IMG/VR virus record: IMGVR_UViG_3300010391_000418
Location: 1-20,847 of that record
DNA: 20,847 bases
Origin: a virus
Strand: one strand, 5' to 3'
Under the pieces are notes generated by a model, which saw only the letters and a list, made by a program, of their open reading frames with translations, was not told the DNA's origin and searched no databases. How positions within the stretch are numbered: position 1 is the first letter of the stretch; every line of letters begins with the position of its first letter. Below, piece by piece: positions 4,871-13,234 of the stretch. The translations under genes were made by a program, and so were the position numbers.

Positions 4871-6058
4871 ATGGGCTGGTTGAAGCGTGCTGCGGACATT
4901 TTCGCCGCTCCGGCTGTCGGTGCCTATAAGGGCGCGGTCAGTTCGGGCGTCGCGCCGAGTGTCCGCACAGTGAAGGGCGCACTGCGCGGCGACACGGGCG
5001 ACATCGCCCGTGTTGGTATTGCTGCGGTGGCCCTTGTTCCTATCGCGGGAGCCGCCGCAAAGCTGCGCGCCGTCTCACGAGGCGCAGAAGCCGCCCAAGA
5101 GGCGAGGACCGGCGCGACTCTAGCGTTCCGTGATGTGAATCCAATGCGCTCGATGGCGGGCCGTGTGCGTAATGTCTTGAACGATAAGATCGCGACGGAT
5201 CGCGCGGAAGCGGTGTTCACAGCCGCACGAAATGCGGAACTGCCGGGCAAGATCACGGCTTTGCGGGCGGAAATCACTCGCATAGACAATATGCCGAAGC
5301 GATCCGCGCAGGCACGAGGAATTGACCGGGGCATTAGTCTCGTGAAGAAAGCAGTAACGGGCGGTGAACAGGGTTGGATTCGTGCAAGCACCCAATCCGA
5401 ATCGTCTCTGCCATTTGGGGTGCGAAAGCCGCCTACTAGCATCCTGAAGTTCGGGAAAGGCACGTTCCCCGGGGCCGCTAACATCGGGGAAGGCACGAAA
5501 GCGGGTTATTACGAAGCGCATTTGACAGGCAGCAAGACGCCCGGTGCGGTGAAAGTCTCGTGGCTGAACAAACACGGTAACGTCGATCTCAAGGATCTGA
5601 AGAATGAAGTCACGGCGATCGGGCGCGGACTCAAGGCGCGTAGTATCAGTGCTATTGAATATGAGCCGCTGGAATCCGGTCGTCGAGGCTCAGCATCACG
5701 CAGCCGTTTGTTCGCGCGGGTGTTGAAGGGTACTGGATTCAAGAATATCGATCGGGGCGCTCCTGACATCAAACGAACCGCTAGTCGTGGGTGGGGAGCG
5801 CGTCTTGGTAGCGAACGGGGGTCGGTGACCCTTCCGGGCACGCGAGCATTTGGGTCGGCGGATGTGAAGGCGCTGAAGGCGAGCGTCTACAACTCGATCC
5901 ACGAGGGGGCCTCTGACGTGGTGATGCCATCCGCTCAGTCGAAGGCGCAGGCGAAAGAACAACTCCGAATCCGCTCGAAGTTTCATGGGGAGCTAATCTC
6001 GGCACAGAAGATGGTGCCGATGGGAAAGATTCACTCGGCTCGATTGTCCAAGCAGTAG
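4871..6058 (+). CDS. Basic Ala/Gly-rich protein, candidate internal virion protein, 395 aa
   Basis: The ATG comes one base after the previous stop. Residues 1-75 (MGWLKRAADIFAAPAVGAYK...VGIAAVALVPIAGAAAKLRA) include a hydrophobic Ala/Val/Ile segment near 46-63. The middle is helical and basic. Residues about 215-290 hold alternating strands and helices: AVKVSWLNKHGNVDLKDLKN, ARSISAIEYEPL, then RSRLFARVLKGTGFKNI. That last piece recalls the end of acetyltransferase-fold domains ('RLYerlGFk'), but the acetyl-CoA loop is not evident. Small size-class residues, positive charge and position next to terminase and portal suggest a protein packaged in or ejected from the head. This is inference; no family is recognised with confidence. 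Confidence 0.72.
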   Translation: MGWLKRAADIFAAPAVGAYKGAVSSGVAPSVRTVKGALRGDTGDIARVGIAAVALVPIAGAAAKLRAVSRGAEAAQEARTGATLAFRDVNPMRSMAGRVRNVLNDKIATDRAEAVFTAARNAELPGKITALRAEITRIDNMPKRSAQARGIDRGISLVKKAVTGGEQGWIRASTQSESSLPFGVRKPPTSILKFGKGTFPGAANIGEGTKAGYYEAHLTGSKTPGAVKVSWLNKHGNVDLKDLKNEVTAIGRGLKARSISAIEYEPLESGRRGSASRSRLFARVLKGTGFKNIDRGAPDIKRTASRGWGARLGSERGSVTLPGTRAFGSADVKALKASVYNSIHEGASDVVMPSAQSKAQAKEQLRIRSKFHGELISAQKMVPMGKIHSARLSKQ

Positions 6059-6067
6059 AGGTTCGTC

Positions 6068-7309
6068 ATGGGATTCCCCAAGTTCATCAAGAGAGCAGCC
6101 ACTCCCTTCACTGACGCCGCCGGGGCAGTCGGAGACTACGCCAGCCGCCTAAAGACGAATGTGCAACGCGAAGCCAATCGCGCGGGCAGCCCCGGCCAGC
6201 GGTTTGCGGACGCACCGCTGGGGTTTACCTACGGTCTGCCGGGTCCGATTAGACGTGCGGCTTCTTTGGTCGTGCCGTCTCCCCGGAAGATCATCCGCGA
6301 TATTGGATCGACCGTCCGTAACCCGAGCGCGGGAAATGTACTCGCGGCGGGCAGCGATGTTTTGAGCGTCGCGACACTGCCGCTTGTGGCGGCGGGTGGC
6401 GCGCGTGGCGCGGCGGTGGGCTTCCGAGGGGCGCGGGCCTTGAGTTTCTCTGAGGAACTGGGCGCAGCGGGCGCGGGTAAACTGCGCACGGCCGGACAGT
6501 TGGCGGCGAAGGGCAAGCGTGTAGGCAAGGCTGCTTATTCGGGCGTCCGCGCGTCTACTATTCCCGATCTGTCCAAAGGCATCCGTACTGCTGCCCCCGT
6601 GTCGGCGGCGGAAGGGGCCGCATTTGACGCGCGCATGAAAGCAGCTGAAGCGGCTGGTGCGTCGGCTCCGAAAATAACTCGTGCAGCCAAGACAGCGGCC
6701 ACGGCTGGCACAAGCGCCGCTGTGGATATTCGTGGCATAGCAACCGGCTCAGCCGCAGCCAACAAAGCGCGTCTCGCCTCAGTGACGGCGAAGATCGCCG
6801 AGGGCACTCCAAAAGCCACGCCCGGCGTGGCTTGGCGCATAGTGGCTGGTGCCGCAGGGAAACTTCGACGCGCTCCGACCATCGCTTTTGTTGAACCAGT
6901 GAAAGATGTACTAACGGGCGCAGCGCGCGTGAAGAACGCGCCGGGCGTGGTGGGTAAGGTGGTAGCGGTGGGGGGTGTGGTGAAGCGCACCCCCGGGTTT
7001 GGCCTCAAAGTGGCTACCTACACCGCCCCGGGGACAGCGATGGTCTACGGCGCAGGCCGTGAAACCTTGAATCAGATCCGGGGCACTGGGCGGGCCGCTT
7101 CCGCTGAAACCCCAGCGCAAGTGGCTGAAGCCTTCTCGAAACTGAAGTTGACGAAGGTGCAGCAACAGTCTCTTGTCGAAGGGCTCAGGAGCTTTCGTGG
7201 GTCAAAGAATCCCGGCGCGTCTCGGATGGGTGATGCCGAGCTTCGGAAGCAACTACGGGCGCATGTGGCCGCTGCTTATATCCGTAACACGTTGCCGCAA
7301 GGCAAGTAA
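6068..7309 (+). CDS. Basic Ala/Gly-rich protein, candidate internal virion protein, 413 aa
   Basis: The ATG at 6068 follows a weak site (TAGAGG, 6056-6061). Composition is extreme: Ala, Gly, Lys and Arg dominate, with stretches such as GGARGAAVGFRGARAL, KTAATAGTSAAVD and KVVAVGGVVKRTPGFGL. Several weakly hydrophobic segments (about 93-113 and 285-330) alternate with basic ones. The C-terminus (about 345-413) is more ordinary: VAEAFSKLKLTKVQQQSLVE and RKQLRAHVAAAYIRNTL. It opens MGFPKFIKRAATPF, much like the preceding protein and the giant protein. It probably sits in the capsid or contacts membrane during DNA entry, but I recognise no family. Long repetitive-looking Ala/Gly regions could also be disordered. 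Confidence 0.7.
   Translation: MGFPKFIKRAATPFTDAAGAVGDYASRLKTNVQREANRAGSPGQRFADAPLGFTYGLPGPIRRAASLVVPSPRKIIRDIGSTVRNPSAGNVLAAGSDVLSVATLPLVAAGGARGAAVGFRGARALSFSEELGAAGAGKLRTAGQLAAKGKRVGKAAYSGVRASTIPDLSKGIRTAAPVSAAEGAAFDARMKAAEAAGASAPKITRAAKTAATAGTSAAVDIRGIATGSAAANKARLASVTAKIAEGTPKATPGVAWRIVAGAAGKLRRAPTIAFVEPVKDVLTGAARVKNAPGVVGKVVAVGGVVKRTPGFGLKVATYTAPGTAMVYGAGRETLNQIRGTGRAASAETPAQVAEAFSKLKLTKVQQQSLVEGLRSFRGSKNPGASRMGDAELRKQLRAHVAAAYIRNTLPQGK
6813..6833 (+). repeat. Perfect 10-bp-arm palindrome inside the 413-aa gene
   Basis: AAGCCACGCC (6813-6822) and GGCGTGGCTT (6824-6833) are exact complements with one C between them. As RNA it would form an 8-bp stem with a CCCGG loop. It lies in frame in codons for KATPGVAW, and no T-run follows, so it is not a simple terminator. 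Function unknown. Confidence 0.5.
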
Positions 7310-7321
7310 CGAGGGGCCGAC

Positions 7322-9073
7322 ATGGTGTCACAGCCGACTGTGACGGAGTTTCGGAAGGAAACGGACCCGTCATCGGATATTTACGGACTGCTCTACGATC
7401 CGAAGCGTGTGTCGGATTGGATCGAGACGTTCTTGACGATCCCCAACGAGAAGGGCCAGATCGTTGAGATGAAGTTGTTTCCGCAACAGCGGCAGATGGA
7501 TCTCAACCACACCGGCCGAGATGTGACCGCGAAAGGCCGACAGACGCGCGCCTCGTCGTTCCTGCTCGCGCGTAACCTGCGCCGCATGACGACGGAGTTT
7601 GGCATCAACCAGTTTGTGATGACGCAGGACGACGTGACGACTAAGGCGTTTCGCTGGCGCATTAAGCACCACCTCGCGGATCTCAAGCGGGCGGGTTTCG
7701 ACTACGACATCAAGATCGACAACGATGATGAACTGGTGATCGGCGGACTTGAAAACCGCTACATATGGGCCTCGGCAGAACAGCGCGTTGCTGGGCGAGC
7801 CGTGTCGATTCAGATCGCGCACCTCTCGGAAGCGGCGCACTACCGACCTGAGAACGAAGGCGAGATCGTTGGTGGTATCCTCCCGGCCGTGCCGGACCCG
7901 CCGCACGGGTGGATTGACTTCGAGTCCACCCCGAAGGGCGCGGAGGGTTTGTTCTACGAGCAGGTGCAAGGCTCGCGGCCGATTGACATGATGTCGGTTT
8001 GGACGGTCTACTTGTACCCGTGGTGGATGGAACCACGCTATACTGTGGACACGTGGGACGTGGCGATTGGTTTGCCGGAACATTTCCACACGCTCGTCGC
8101 GGAGATGCGCCGCACGTTCCTTCCGAAGCCGGACGAGGAAAAGTTGATGCGGGTCTACGGACTGACGGTCGGCCAGATCCTCTGGCGGCGACTCAAGCAA
8201 GCCGATATGGCGCGGACAACGACCCCGTTCTTGCAAGAGTATGTTGAGGACCTAGACTCGTGCTTCATGGCAACGGGCGACTCATTCTTCGCCAGTGAAG
8301 ATGGCACGGACCACCTCTCGTATCACCGCGAGAACAGGCAGGAGCCAATCGAGCGTCGAGAGCAGTTGTTCTACAAGAACTCCTCCGTATCATTCCACGG
8401 CCCGAATCTGGTTATGTGGGAACTGCCGGTTGTGGGCGACGCCTACGCGATGTACCAAGACACGTCAAAGGGCGGCACGGCGAAGAACTCCGACCCCTCG
8501 GTGATCACGATCATGCACGCGACCACGCGGCACATCGTCGCCCGCCTGACGGTCCGGGCGACGCCCCGCGAGATCGCGGAGATGGGCTGTGCCATCGGCC
8601 AGTTCTACAACCTCGCTTGGTACGGCGGCGAACGCGACGCTTGGGGGGTGCAGGCCCTCGACCGGGTGAAGGAACTTAGCTATCCGAACATCCACTACCA
8701 CGTGGACTACCAGCGCCAGAACGCAAAGGTTGAGGCGTGGATCTACCCGACGGCGGAAAACCGCAACGCGATGTTGCTGAAGTTCCGCGACTGGGTGTTC
8801 TCCCATAGTATCGTCATCAAGGACGCGATCCTGTTGCGGGAGATGGGCGCGTTTACGTGGCAGAAGACACAATCCCGCGACACGTGGAAGGCGTCGGGCA
8901 AGAAATCGCACGACGACCACGTGATGTCAGCGGCGGGTTGTTGTATGGTAGCGGAGCGCGTAGCGCAGATGACCAACCGGCGCATTGTGCAGGCTCCTGA
9001 AAACGTGGTGGTGGGTAAGTTTGGTCTAGTGCAGCGGCGCTCTCCCAGTGCGCCGAAGCAGTGGTTCCGCTAA
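7322..9073 (+). CDS. terL: Terminase large subunit (packaging ATPase/nuclease), 583 aa
   Basis: This is the DNA-packaging motor of the head. The ATPase part has an atypical Walker A at 70-78 (AKGRQTRAS) in the style of the 'KSRQ.G.S' terminases rather than classical GxxxxGKT. The Walker B/catalytic glutamate is E170 in IQIAHLSEAAHY, and the coupling motif is ESTPKG at 201-206. A linker, FLQEYVEDLDSCFMATGD (303-320), matches the usual 'F.qEY...d..aF..sg' stretch. The RNase H-fold nuclease shows D380 in MYQDTSKGG, ERDAWG at 437-442, and H530-D-D532-H in KSHDDHVMSAA. Length is normal for the family. CGAGGGG (7311-7317) precedes the ATG. The portal follows after one base. No small terminase subunit is identified in the window. 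Confidence 0.94.
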   Translation: MVSQPTVTEFRKETDPSSDIYGLLYDPKRVSDWIETFLTIPNEKGQIVEMKLFPQQRQMDLNHTGRDVTAKGRQTRASSFLLARNLRRMTTEFGINQFVMTQDDVTTKAFRWRIKHHLADLKRAGFDYDIKIDNDDELVIGGLENRYIWASAEQRVAGRAVSIQIAHLSEAAHYRPENEGEIVGGILPAVPDPPHGWIDFESTPKGAEGLFYEQVQGSRPIDMMSVWTVYLYPWWMEPRYTVDTWDVAIGLPEHFHTLVAEMRRTFLPKPDEEKLMRVYGLTVGQILWRRLKQADMARTTTPFLQEYVEDLDSCFMATGDSFFASEDGTDHLSYHRENRQEPIERREQLFYKNSSVSFHGPNLVMWELPVVGDAYAMYQDTSKGGTAKNSDPSVITIMHATTRHIVARLTVRATPREIAEMGCAIGQFYNLAWYGGERDAWGVQALDRVKELSYPNIHYHVDYQRQNAKVEAWIYPTAENRNAMLLKFRDWVFSHSIVIKDAILLREMGAFTWQKTQSRDTWKASGKKSHDDHVMSAAGCCMVAERVAQMTNRRIVQAPENVVVGKFGLVQRRSPSAPKQWFR

Positions 9074-9074
9074 A

Positions 9075-11096
9075 ATGGCAAAGAAGAAAGCTCGCGACGA
9101 AGCTCTGTTGAACGATCAAGAGGCTGGGGATCTGAAGAATCTGATTATGGCGAGGCTTCGCCATGGCAAGATGTTCTGGCGTCCACTTCACATGCGACAG
9201 GATCTTTGGTTGTCCATGTATCTGCTGCTGGACCCGATCCAGCAAATGAAGCCGCTGGGCTACCGCCGTTTCATTAGCAACGAGCCGCGCACATCGGTCG
9301 ATGCGGCCGTGTCGATCCTGACACGCAACGACTCGTTCTTCCGCATCGAACAGAATGCTGACCCGCTTCAGAACCCCGACGAACGCCGGGCGATCGGCAA
9401 GATCGAGCGCACATTGGACGGTCTGATCGCGGACGCGGACGAGTTGTTCACGATGCGTGGCCAGACCCGCTTCTGGAAACAGGTGGCGCAGCAAGCGCTG
9501 TTGCGGGGTTGGGTGTGGACGAAGTGGCACATCACGCAGGCCGCGTTGGAGTATCGACAGTCGCCGTTCCTCTCGCAGGTCTACGACTCGCGTACTGTCC
9601 TCCCGCACTTTGATATGTGGGGCTTGAACTACGTCTGTATGGAGACGATCAGCACACTAGGCGAGTCGGCTGCGCTCTACCCGGACGTGTTCCCGGAGTA
9701 CACCGACCCCGGCAAGTTTGACTTCAACTCCCCGGCGATTAAGGTCGAATACTGGTCGAACAATCGGGGTGGCGTCCCCGGATTGACGGGAGTGTTGGCG
9801 TGCGTCCTGCCGCAGACATCCGCTGGGATGGGCTCGGCCTTCACACAGTTGGGCGCGTTCTACGACAACCCGCTGGGTGTCGAAGGCGGACAGGCACGCT
9901 GGATCATCGAACCATTCCGCCACGGTTATACGCCTGAACAACTGCCGGTTGTGGGCGTGCCCGCGAATAGTCTCTCAGTCCAGACGAAACCCGTGACGCA
10001 CCCCCTCGTGCAGCAAGCACAGGAACGGGCCGACATCTACGCTATGCAGGCGCAAGCGTGGTCCGGCCCCGGCACATGGCAAGCTGACAGCGGACGCAGC
10101 ATCCTGTCCTCGGTCGAGGAGCAAGTGCCGCAGTACAACGAGTTAGTCGCGACCGTCTTGCATCACTTCGCGTTGAGCGCGTTTGGCACATGGATCTTCA
10201 CTACACCGACGGGTGAGATTCCCGAGTTTGATCCGGGCATCGAAGGCAAGATCGCGCTACGCCCTGAGGAATCAGTGCGGCGCGCGGAGATCCAGCCCAT
10301 CAACGCGGACGCCTACCGCTTGCTCGCCCTCTTGCAGGACGAGAAGCAGAAGGGCGTCCTCTCTAACGTGTTGCAGGCAGCCACAGGCTTCCAAGGCACC
10401 GGCGTCTTGTTCCAACAGATTAGCAATGCTGCCCTCAACGCCCTCGAACCTTACCATGACGCAATGGAACTGGTCGGGATGCTTGGTGGTTCGGCAACGC
10501 TGGAGCAGATGAAGGCCGCGAGCACCTCACTCAAGAAGTTTGAGGTCGTCACACAGACACGCAGCAAGAGCTACTTCCGCATCGAGTTCGATCCAAGTGT
10601 AGACTTGGACTCCCATCGGAAGTACAAGCCGGTCCCGGTGTTCAAGCCCGCCTTGCCGGACGACCTTGCGGTGCGTATCAATGCTGCCCGCTTGGCCCTC
10701 GACCCGCGCCGACCCATCCTGTCACTGTCCTACGTGCTTGAGAACATCTTGCAAGTGGACGACGCACAGGGCGAGATCGACCGGATGTGGGAAGACATCG
10801 CGAACGGCGAGCCGGTTATCGTGCTGGAGCAGATTGCACAGGCGTTGGACCGCATGAATGAGCCTGATATTGCACAACGCATCCGCGAAAACGAGTTTAA
10901 GGCGAAGTTCATTGAAGACCTGAAGTTCCGACAGGCGACTGGTCAGGCGATCCCGTCACTCGATAGCGGCGGTTTGAACAACCCGTCGAGCGCGGGTGGT
11001 GGTCAGTTCAACGCACAACAGGACAACACCGGCGGGGATCTCGCGCAACAGGGTGCTGACATCCTCGGCCAGATGGGCCAGAAGGGTGGCGTGTAA
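9075..11096 (+). CDS. Portal (head-tail connector) protein, 673 aa
   Basis: The gene starts one base after the terminase stop, the usual place for a portal; an in-frame start further upstream lies within terminase and is rejected. Residues about 60-95 (GYRRFISNEPRTSVDAAVSI then LTRNDSFFRIEQ) match the 'sNep...vd.avaiL..n.p.f.i' opening of portals in podovirus-like phages. A helical middle (QVAQQALLRGWVWTKWHI), a glycine-rich central part and a long helical stem/wing region follow. The end (about 625-673) is Gln/Gly/Asn-rich and probably disordered, which fits a tail lying in the channel. No strong Shine-Dalgarno site is visible, so translation probably couples to terminase. At 673 residues it is in the larger size class for portals. 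Function rests on context and this pattern. Confidence 0.83.
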   Translation: MAKKKARDEALLNDQEAGDLKNLIMARLRHGKMFWRPLHMRQDLWLSMYLLLDPIQQMKPLGYRRFISNEPRTSVDAAVSILTRNDSFFRIEQNADPLQNPDERRAIGKIERTLDGLIADADELFTMRGQTRFWKQVAQQALLRGWVWTKWHITQAALEYRQSPFLSQVYDSRTVLPHFDMWGLNYVCMETISTLGESAALYPDVFPEYTDPGKFDFNSPAIKVEYWSNNRGGVPGLTGVLACVLPQTSAGMGSAFTQLGAFYDNPLGVEGGQARWIIEPFRHGYTPEQLPVVGVPANSLSVQTKPVTHPLVQQAQERADIYAMQAQAWSGPGTWQADSGRSILSSVEEQVPQYNELVATVLHHFALSAFGTWIFTTPTGEIPEFDPGIEGKIALRPEESVRRAEIQPINADAYRLLALLQDEKQKGVLSNVLQAATGFQGTGVLFQQISNAALNALEPYHDAMELVGMLGGSATLEQMKAASTSLKKFEVVTQTRSKSYFRIEFDPSVDLDSHRKYKPVPVFKPALPDDLAVRINAARLALDPRRPILSLSYVLENILQVDDAQGEIDRMWEDIANGEPVIVLEQIAQALDRMNEPDIAQRIRENEFKAKFIEDLKFRQATGQAIPSLDSGGLNNPSSAGGGQFNAQQDNTGGDLAQQGADILGQMGQKGGV

Positions 11097-12157
11097 TGTC
11101 TCTGGTGCCGAGTAACGTCCCGACTGGTGTCGCTCCATCAGGACCGACAATTGGATTTGGCGCGACTTCTACTGATCCGGCGGTACTGGCAAAACTGCGC
11201 GATCAAATCCTTCGTTTTAATGAATTGACGAACAAAGGCAACAAGACGAAGGAAGAAGACGATGAAGAACAACGTCTAGCTACATCATTGGCCGAACAGG
11301 GCGTGTGGCTTGATGTGGCTACGGTTGCTAAACTGCTGAAAGGCACGACGCTTGATCCAGCGAAGGTTCGTGACGCCGGACTCGGCCAGACCGATCCTAC
11401 TAAAGTTAACGTCAGCGACGCCTTGAACGGCGTCCTTAACACCAACCGTTCGGTCAGCGTGAAGTCAGACGTGGTGTCGGACACGAAACGCACGACGACG
11501 GAGTACGTTGATCTGCCGACGCCGGACGAGTTCTTGGATAACTTTGACAATGCCTTCCAGATGTATCTGAATGGTCTTGTCCAGAGCGGCGCGATCCGGC
11601 CAGAGGTGGCAACCTTCGTGCAGTCGATGAAGGCGGAGATTTTTGGAGACTATCTGCGTGAGCAGACCAAACAACTGCTGGCGGGGAATCCGTTGTTCCG
11701 CGTCACTGGTACGAACGCTGATGAGAAGCTCATTGGCACGCGGCGTGGTGTCTATAGCCAAGACGTGTCGCAGCAACGGGGCACTGAGCAAACCTCGCAG
11801 ACCGACAAGACTACAGGCGCGAATGGTGGGATGTCTCCGGCCGACATCGCAGCCGCAGCGGCGCGTGGAGAAGACACGTCACAGTCAGCCGCAGGTCAGG
11901 CGATCGATCAGGCTTCTGCCCTGAATGAGACGCGGACCACCGATCGGACTTCACAGGACACGTTGGACCAGCAGAACGCCATCATCCAGCGAAACAAGTT
12001 GGCGGTGGTGGCGAATCTATCGCCGTTGGACTTCTTGAATACTGGTGCTACAGCACAGCGCTTGAACTTCTTGTTCGCTGGGCAAAAGGGTTCGGCGGTG
12101 AGGGCTCGGGAGACGGCAACAGGGCCGGACGCATCTGGATACGCGCGGCGCGTGTAG
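11096..12157 (+). CDS. Hypothetical virion-region protein, 353 aa
   Basis: The ATG overlaps the portal stop (TAATG). The N-terminal half is helical and charged (LAKLRDQILRFNELTNKGNK then TKEEDDEEQRLATSLAEQG), followed by a Thr/Ser/Val-rich section (NTNRSVSVKSDVVSDTKRTT) and another helical block (LDNFDNAFQMYLNGLVQSG). From about residue 235 it is Gln/Thr/Ser/Ala-rich and probably disordered (QRGTEQTSQTDKTTGANGG, AAGQAIDQASALNE), with a short ordered end (NLSPLDFLNTGATAQRLNFL). There is no membrane segment. Position after the portal suggests a minor head, neck or internal protein. I recognise no family. Confidence 0.7.
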   Translation: MSLVPSNVPTGVAPSGPTIGFGATSTDPAVLAKLRDQILRFNELTNKGNKTKEEDDEEQRLATSLAEQGVWLDVATVAKLLKGTTLDPAKVRDAGLGQTDPTKVNVSDALNGVLNTNRSVSVKSDVVSDTKRTTTEYVDLPTPDEFLDNFDNAFQMYLNGLVQSGAIRPEVATFVQSMKAEIFGDYLREQTKQLLAGNPLFRVTGTNADEKLIGTRRGVYSQDVSQQRGTEQTSQTDKTTGANGGMSPADIAAAAARGEDTSQSAAGQAIDQASALNETRTTDRTSQDTLDQQNAIIQRNKLAVVANLSPLDFLNTGATAQRLNFLFAGQKGSAVRARETATGPDASGYARRV

Positions 12158-12162
12158 GATTG

Positions 12163-12171
12163 TGCTATAAT
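12163..12171 (+). promoter_or_regulatory. Possible extended -10 element
   Basis: TGCTATAAT reads as a perfect -10 hexamer (TATAAT, 12166-12171) with the TGn extension. There is no recognisable -35 at the right distance (GC-rich GCGCGG). Transcription would begin near 12178, so it would use the ATG at 12182 or serve the genes from 12331 on. It overlaps the first ATG of the next gene, so chance is a real alternative. Confidence 0.35.
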
Positions 12172-12331
12172 GACTGGACCAATGAGCCGTCGGGCTGATG
12201 CGTTTGTTCGTAGTGTCTTTGTGACTAAAGGTGGACGCGCGTCGGTTCCTGCCGCTCCCGCGAAGAAAATAGACGCGGATCGCTTGAAGAAGGCGCGTCA
12301 GCGAGTCCTTGAGCGACGCGGAGGCATGTAA
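12170..12331 (+). CDS. Small basic protein, 53 aa
   Basis: The frame from ATG 12170 to TAA 12329-12331 fills the gap between two genes and ends with a TAATG overlap onto the next start. TAGGA (12155-12159) could serve as the ribosome site, 10 bases upstream. The product is basic (MTGPMSRRADAFVRSVFVTK, then a helical ending DADRLKKARQRVLERRGGM). A second in-frame ATG at 12182 would give 49 residues and is possible if the extended -10 element at 12163-12171 is used. No known family; the terminal helix resembles small basic phage proteins. Confidence 0.55.
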   Translation: MTGPMSRRADAFVRSVFVTKGGRASVPAAPAKKIDADRLKKARQRVLERRGGM

Positions 12332-12897
12332 TGGCAAGCAGCAATGGGATTGGTTCGGGTAGTCCTCTGGCAAGTGTCGCGGCGCGGGCGAAATCGGTTC
12401 AGCGCACGCGAGCGGCCCTTGGTATTGGTACACTGATTCATAACGGCCCCGTGCGTTCTGCTACGCCTCCCGCGTCTCCACCCGCTGCCGCTGCCCCCGA
12501 TGCGCAACTTCCGATCACGGATTACTCAGGCGGTGGGGGCGATCCGAACTCTCGGGAGGCATTGCGAACGCAAGCTCAGAAGTTCCTTCAGCAAGTGGCT
12601 AACGGCGGGAATCAGGTGGCTCCGGCTCCCGAGGCGATTAAAATGCCCCCGGACGTGCCAACTCCTGATCTTGGTACGGCTTTGGATCTCGTGGCGGCTC
12701 GTGACTTGCCTCTGGACATCCAATTCCAGCGTCTTGCTGGCCGCCCCCCGAGCGGGCGTGATCTTGCGGTCTACGGGATCTACTCGCAAATGTATCGCGA
12801 ACTTGGGCGACCTCCCACCAACACGGAACTTCTCTATCGCGTAACACAACCGGCAGCGAGCCCACACTCCGCAGGGATAGAACCGGCGGTGATATAG
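12331..12897 (+). CDS. Hypothetical protein with Pro/Ala-rich N-terminus, 188 aa
   Basis: The ATG overlaps the upstream stop, and GCGGAGG (12318-12324) serves as a Shine-Dalgarno site. The first 75 residues are low in complexity (ATPPASPPAAAAPDAQLP, then Gly-rich). The C-terminal 90 residues look folded: PDLGTALDLVAARDLPLDIQ, then LAGRPPSGRDLAVYGIYSQM and LGRPPTNTELLYRVTQPA, a repeated GRPPs/t element separated by a helix. The second copy resembles the 'lGRpPt..El' stretch of some helix-turn-helix proteins. This is not enough for a call. The position among virion genes suggests a minor structural or assembly protein. Confidence 0.65.
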   Translation: MASSNGIGSGSPLASVAARAKSVQRTRAALGIGTLIHNGPVRSATPPASPPAAAAPDAQLPITDYSGGGGDPNSREALRTQAQKFLQQVANGGNQVAPAPEAIKMPPDVPTPDLGTALDLVAARDLPLDIQFQRLAGRPPSGRDLAVYGIYSQMYRELGRPPTNTELLYRVTQPAASPHSAGIEPAVI

Positions 12898-12898
12898 G

Positions 12899-13231
12899 AT
12901 GGCCGAGAACGATCTGACGCCTTGTGCCACGCCACCACTACCGCCGCCAAACGGCGGGGCGGTGACAAACTCGCAACTGTATAAGGCGCTATACACGCTC
13001 GATCAGCGCTTGGCTGATCGAGATACTGCACTGATTACCATGATCGGCCGCCAGCGCGAGGACTTCTCCCGGCACACCGAGGACGGCCATCCGTTTACGA
13101 AGAAGGCGGAGATCGTTCAAGAGAAAATTAAAATGGACGGTAAGAGGGCGGGAGTCCTCGCGGCTCTCCTCGGGCTCGTAACTCTGCTGGGTTCCAGGCT
13201 GTGGATGCTGCTGGATAAGTGGGGATACTAA
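12899..13231 (+). CDS. Single-pass membrane protein, possible lysis accessory, 110 aa
   Basis: The ATG starts one base after the upstream stop. The protein has a Pro-rich start (TPPLPPPNGG), a long charged helix (about 24-82: LYKALYTLDQRLADRDTALI, KKAEIVQEKIKMDGKRAG), a C-terminal hydrophobic segment at 84-104 (AGVLAALLGLVTLLGSRLWM) and a short tail (LLDKWGY). A cytoplasmic coiled helix with one C-terminal membrane anchor is the layout of XhlA/hemolysin-like lysis accessory proteins and of some tail-associated membrane proteins. No endolysin is nearby to confirm a lysis role. An internal hairpin at 12998-13022 lies in this gene. Confidence 0.65.
   Translation: MAENDLTPCATPPLPPPNGGAVTNSQLYKALYTLDQRLADRDTALITMIGRQREDFSRHTEDGHPFTKKAEIVQEKIKMDGKRAGVLAALLGLVTLLGSRLWMLLDKWGY
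12998..13022 (+). repeat. Perfect 10-bp hairpin inside the 110-aa gene
   Basis: CTCGATCAGC (12998-13007) and GCTGATCGAG (13013-13022) are exact complements around the loop GCTTG. It is in frame over codons for LDQRLADRD. No T-run follows. It is one of three palindromes with perfect 10-bp arms in the window. Pausing, RNA processing or protein binding are all possible. Confidence 0.5.
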
Positions 13232-13234
13232 GAC

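Noticed and set aside
4924-5496. Open frame on the - strand, 190 codons
   Set aside because: It sits wholly within the 395-aa gene, with Arg/Ala/Pro-rich composition, no promoter and no ribosome site.
7370-8236. Long open frame on the - strand, 288 codons
   Set aside because: It lies entirely inside the terminase gene, whose motifs are unmistakable. Its composition is Arg/His-rich, as expected for the antisense of GC-rich coding DNA.
11417-11434. GACGCC/GGCGTC inverted repeat in the 353-aa gene
   Set aside because: Six-base arms with a six-base loop occur often by chance in GC-rich DNA, and nothing nearby suggests a role.
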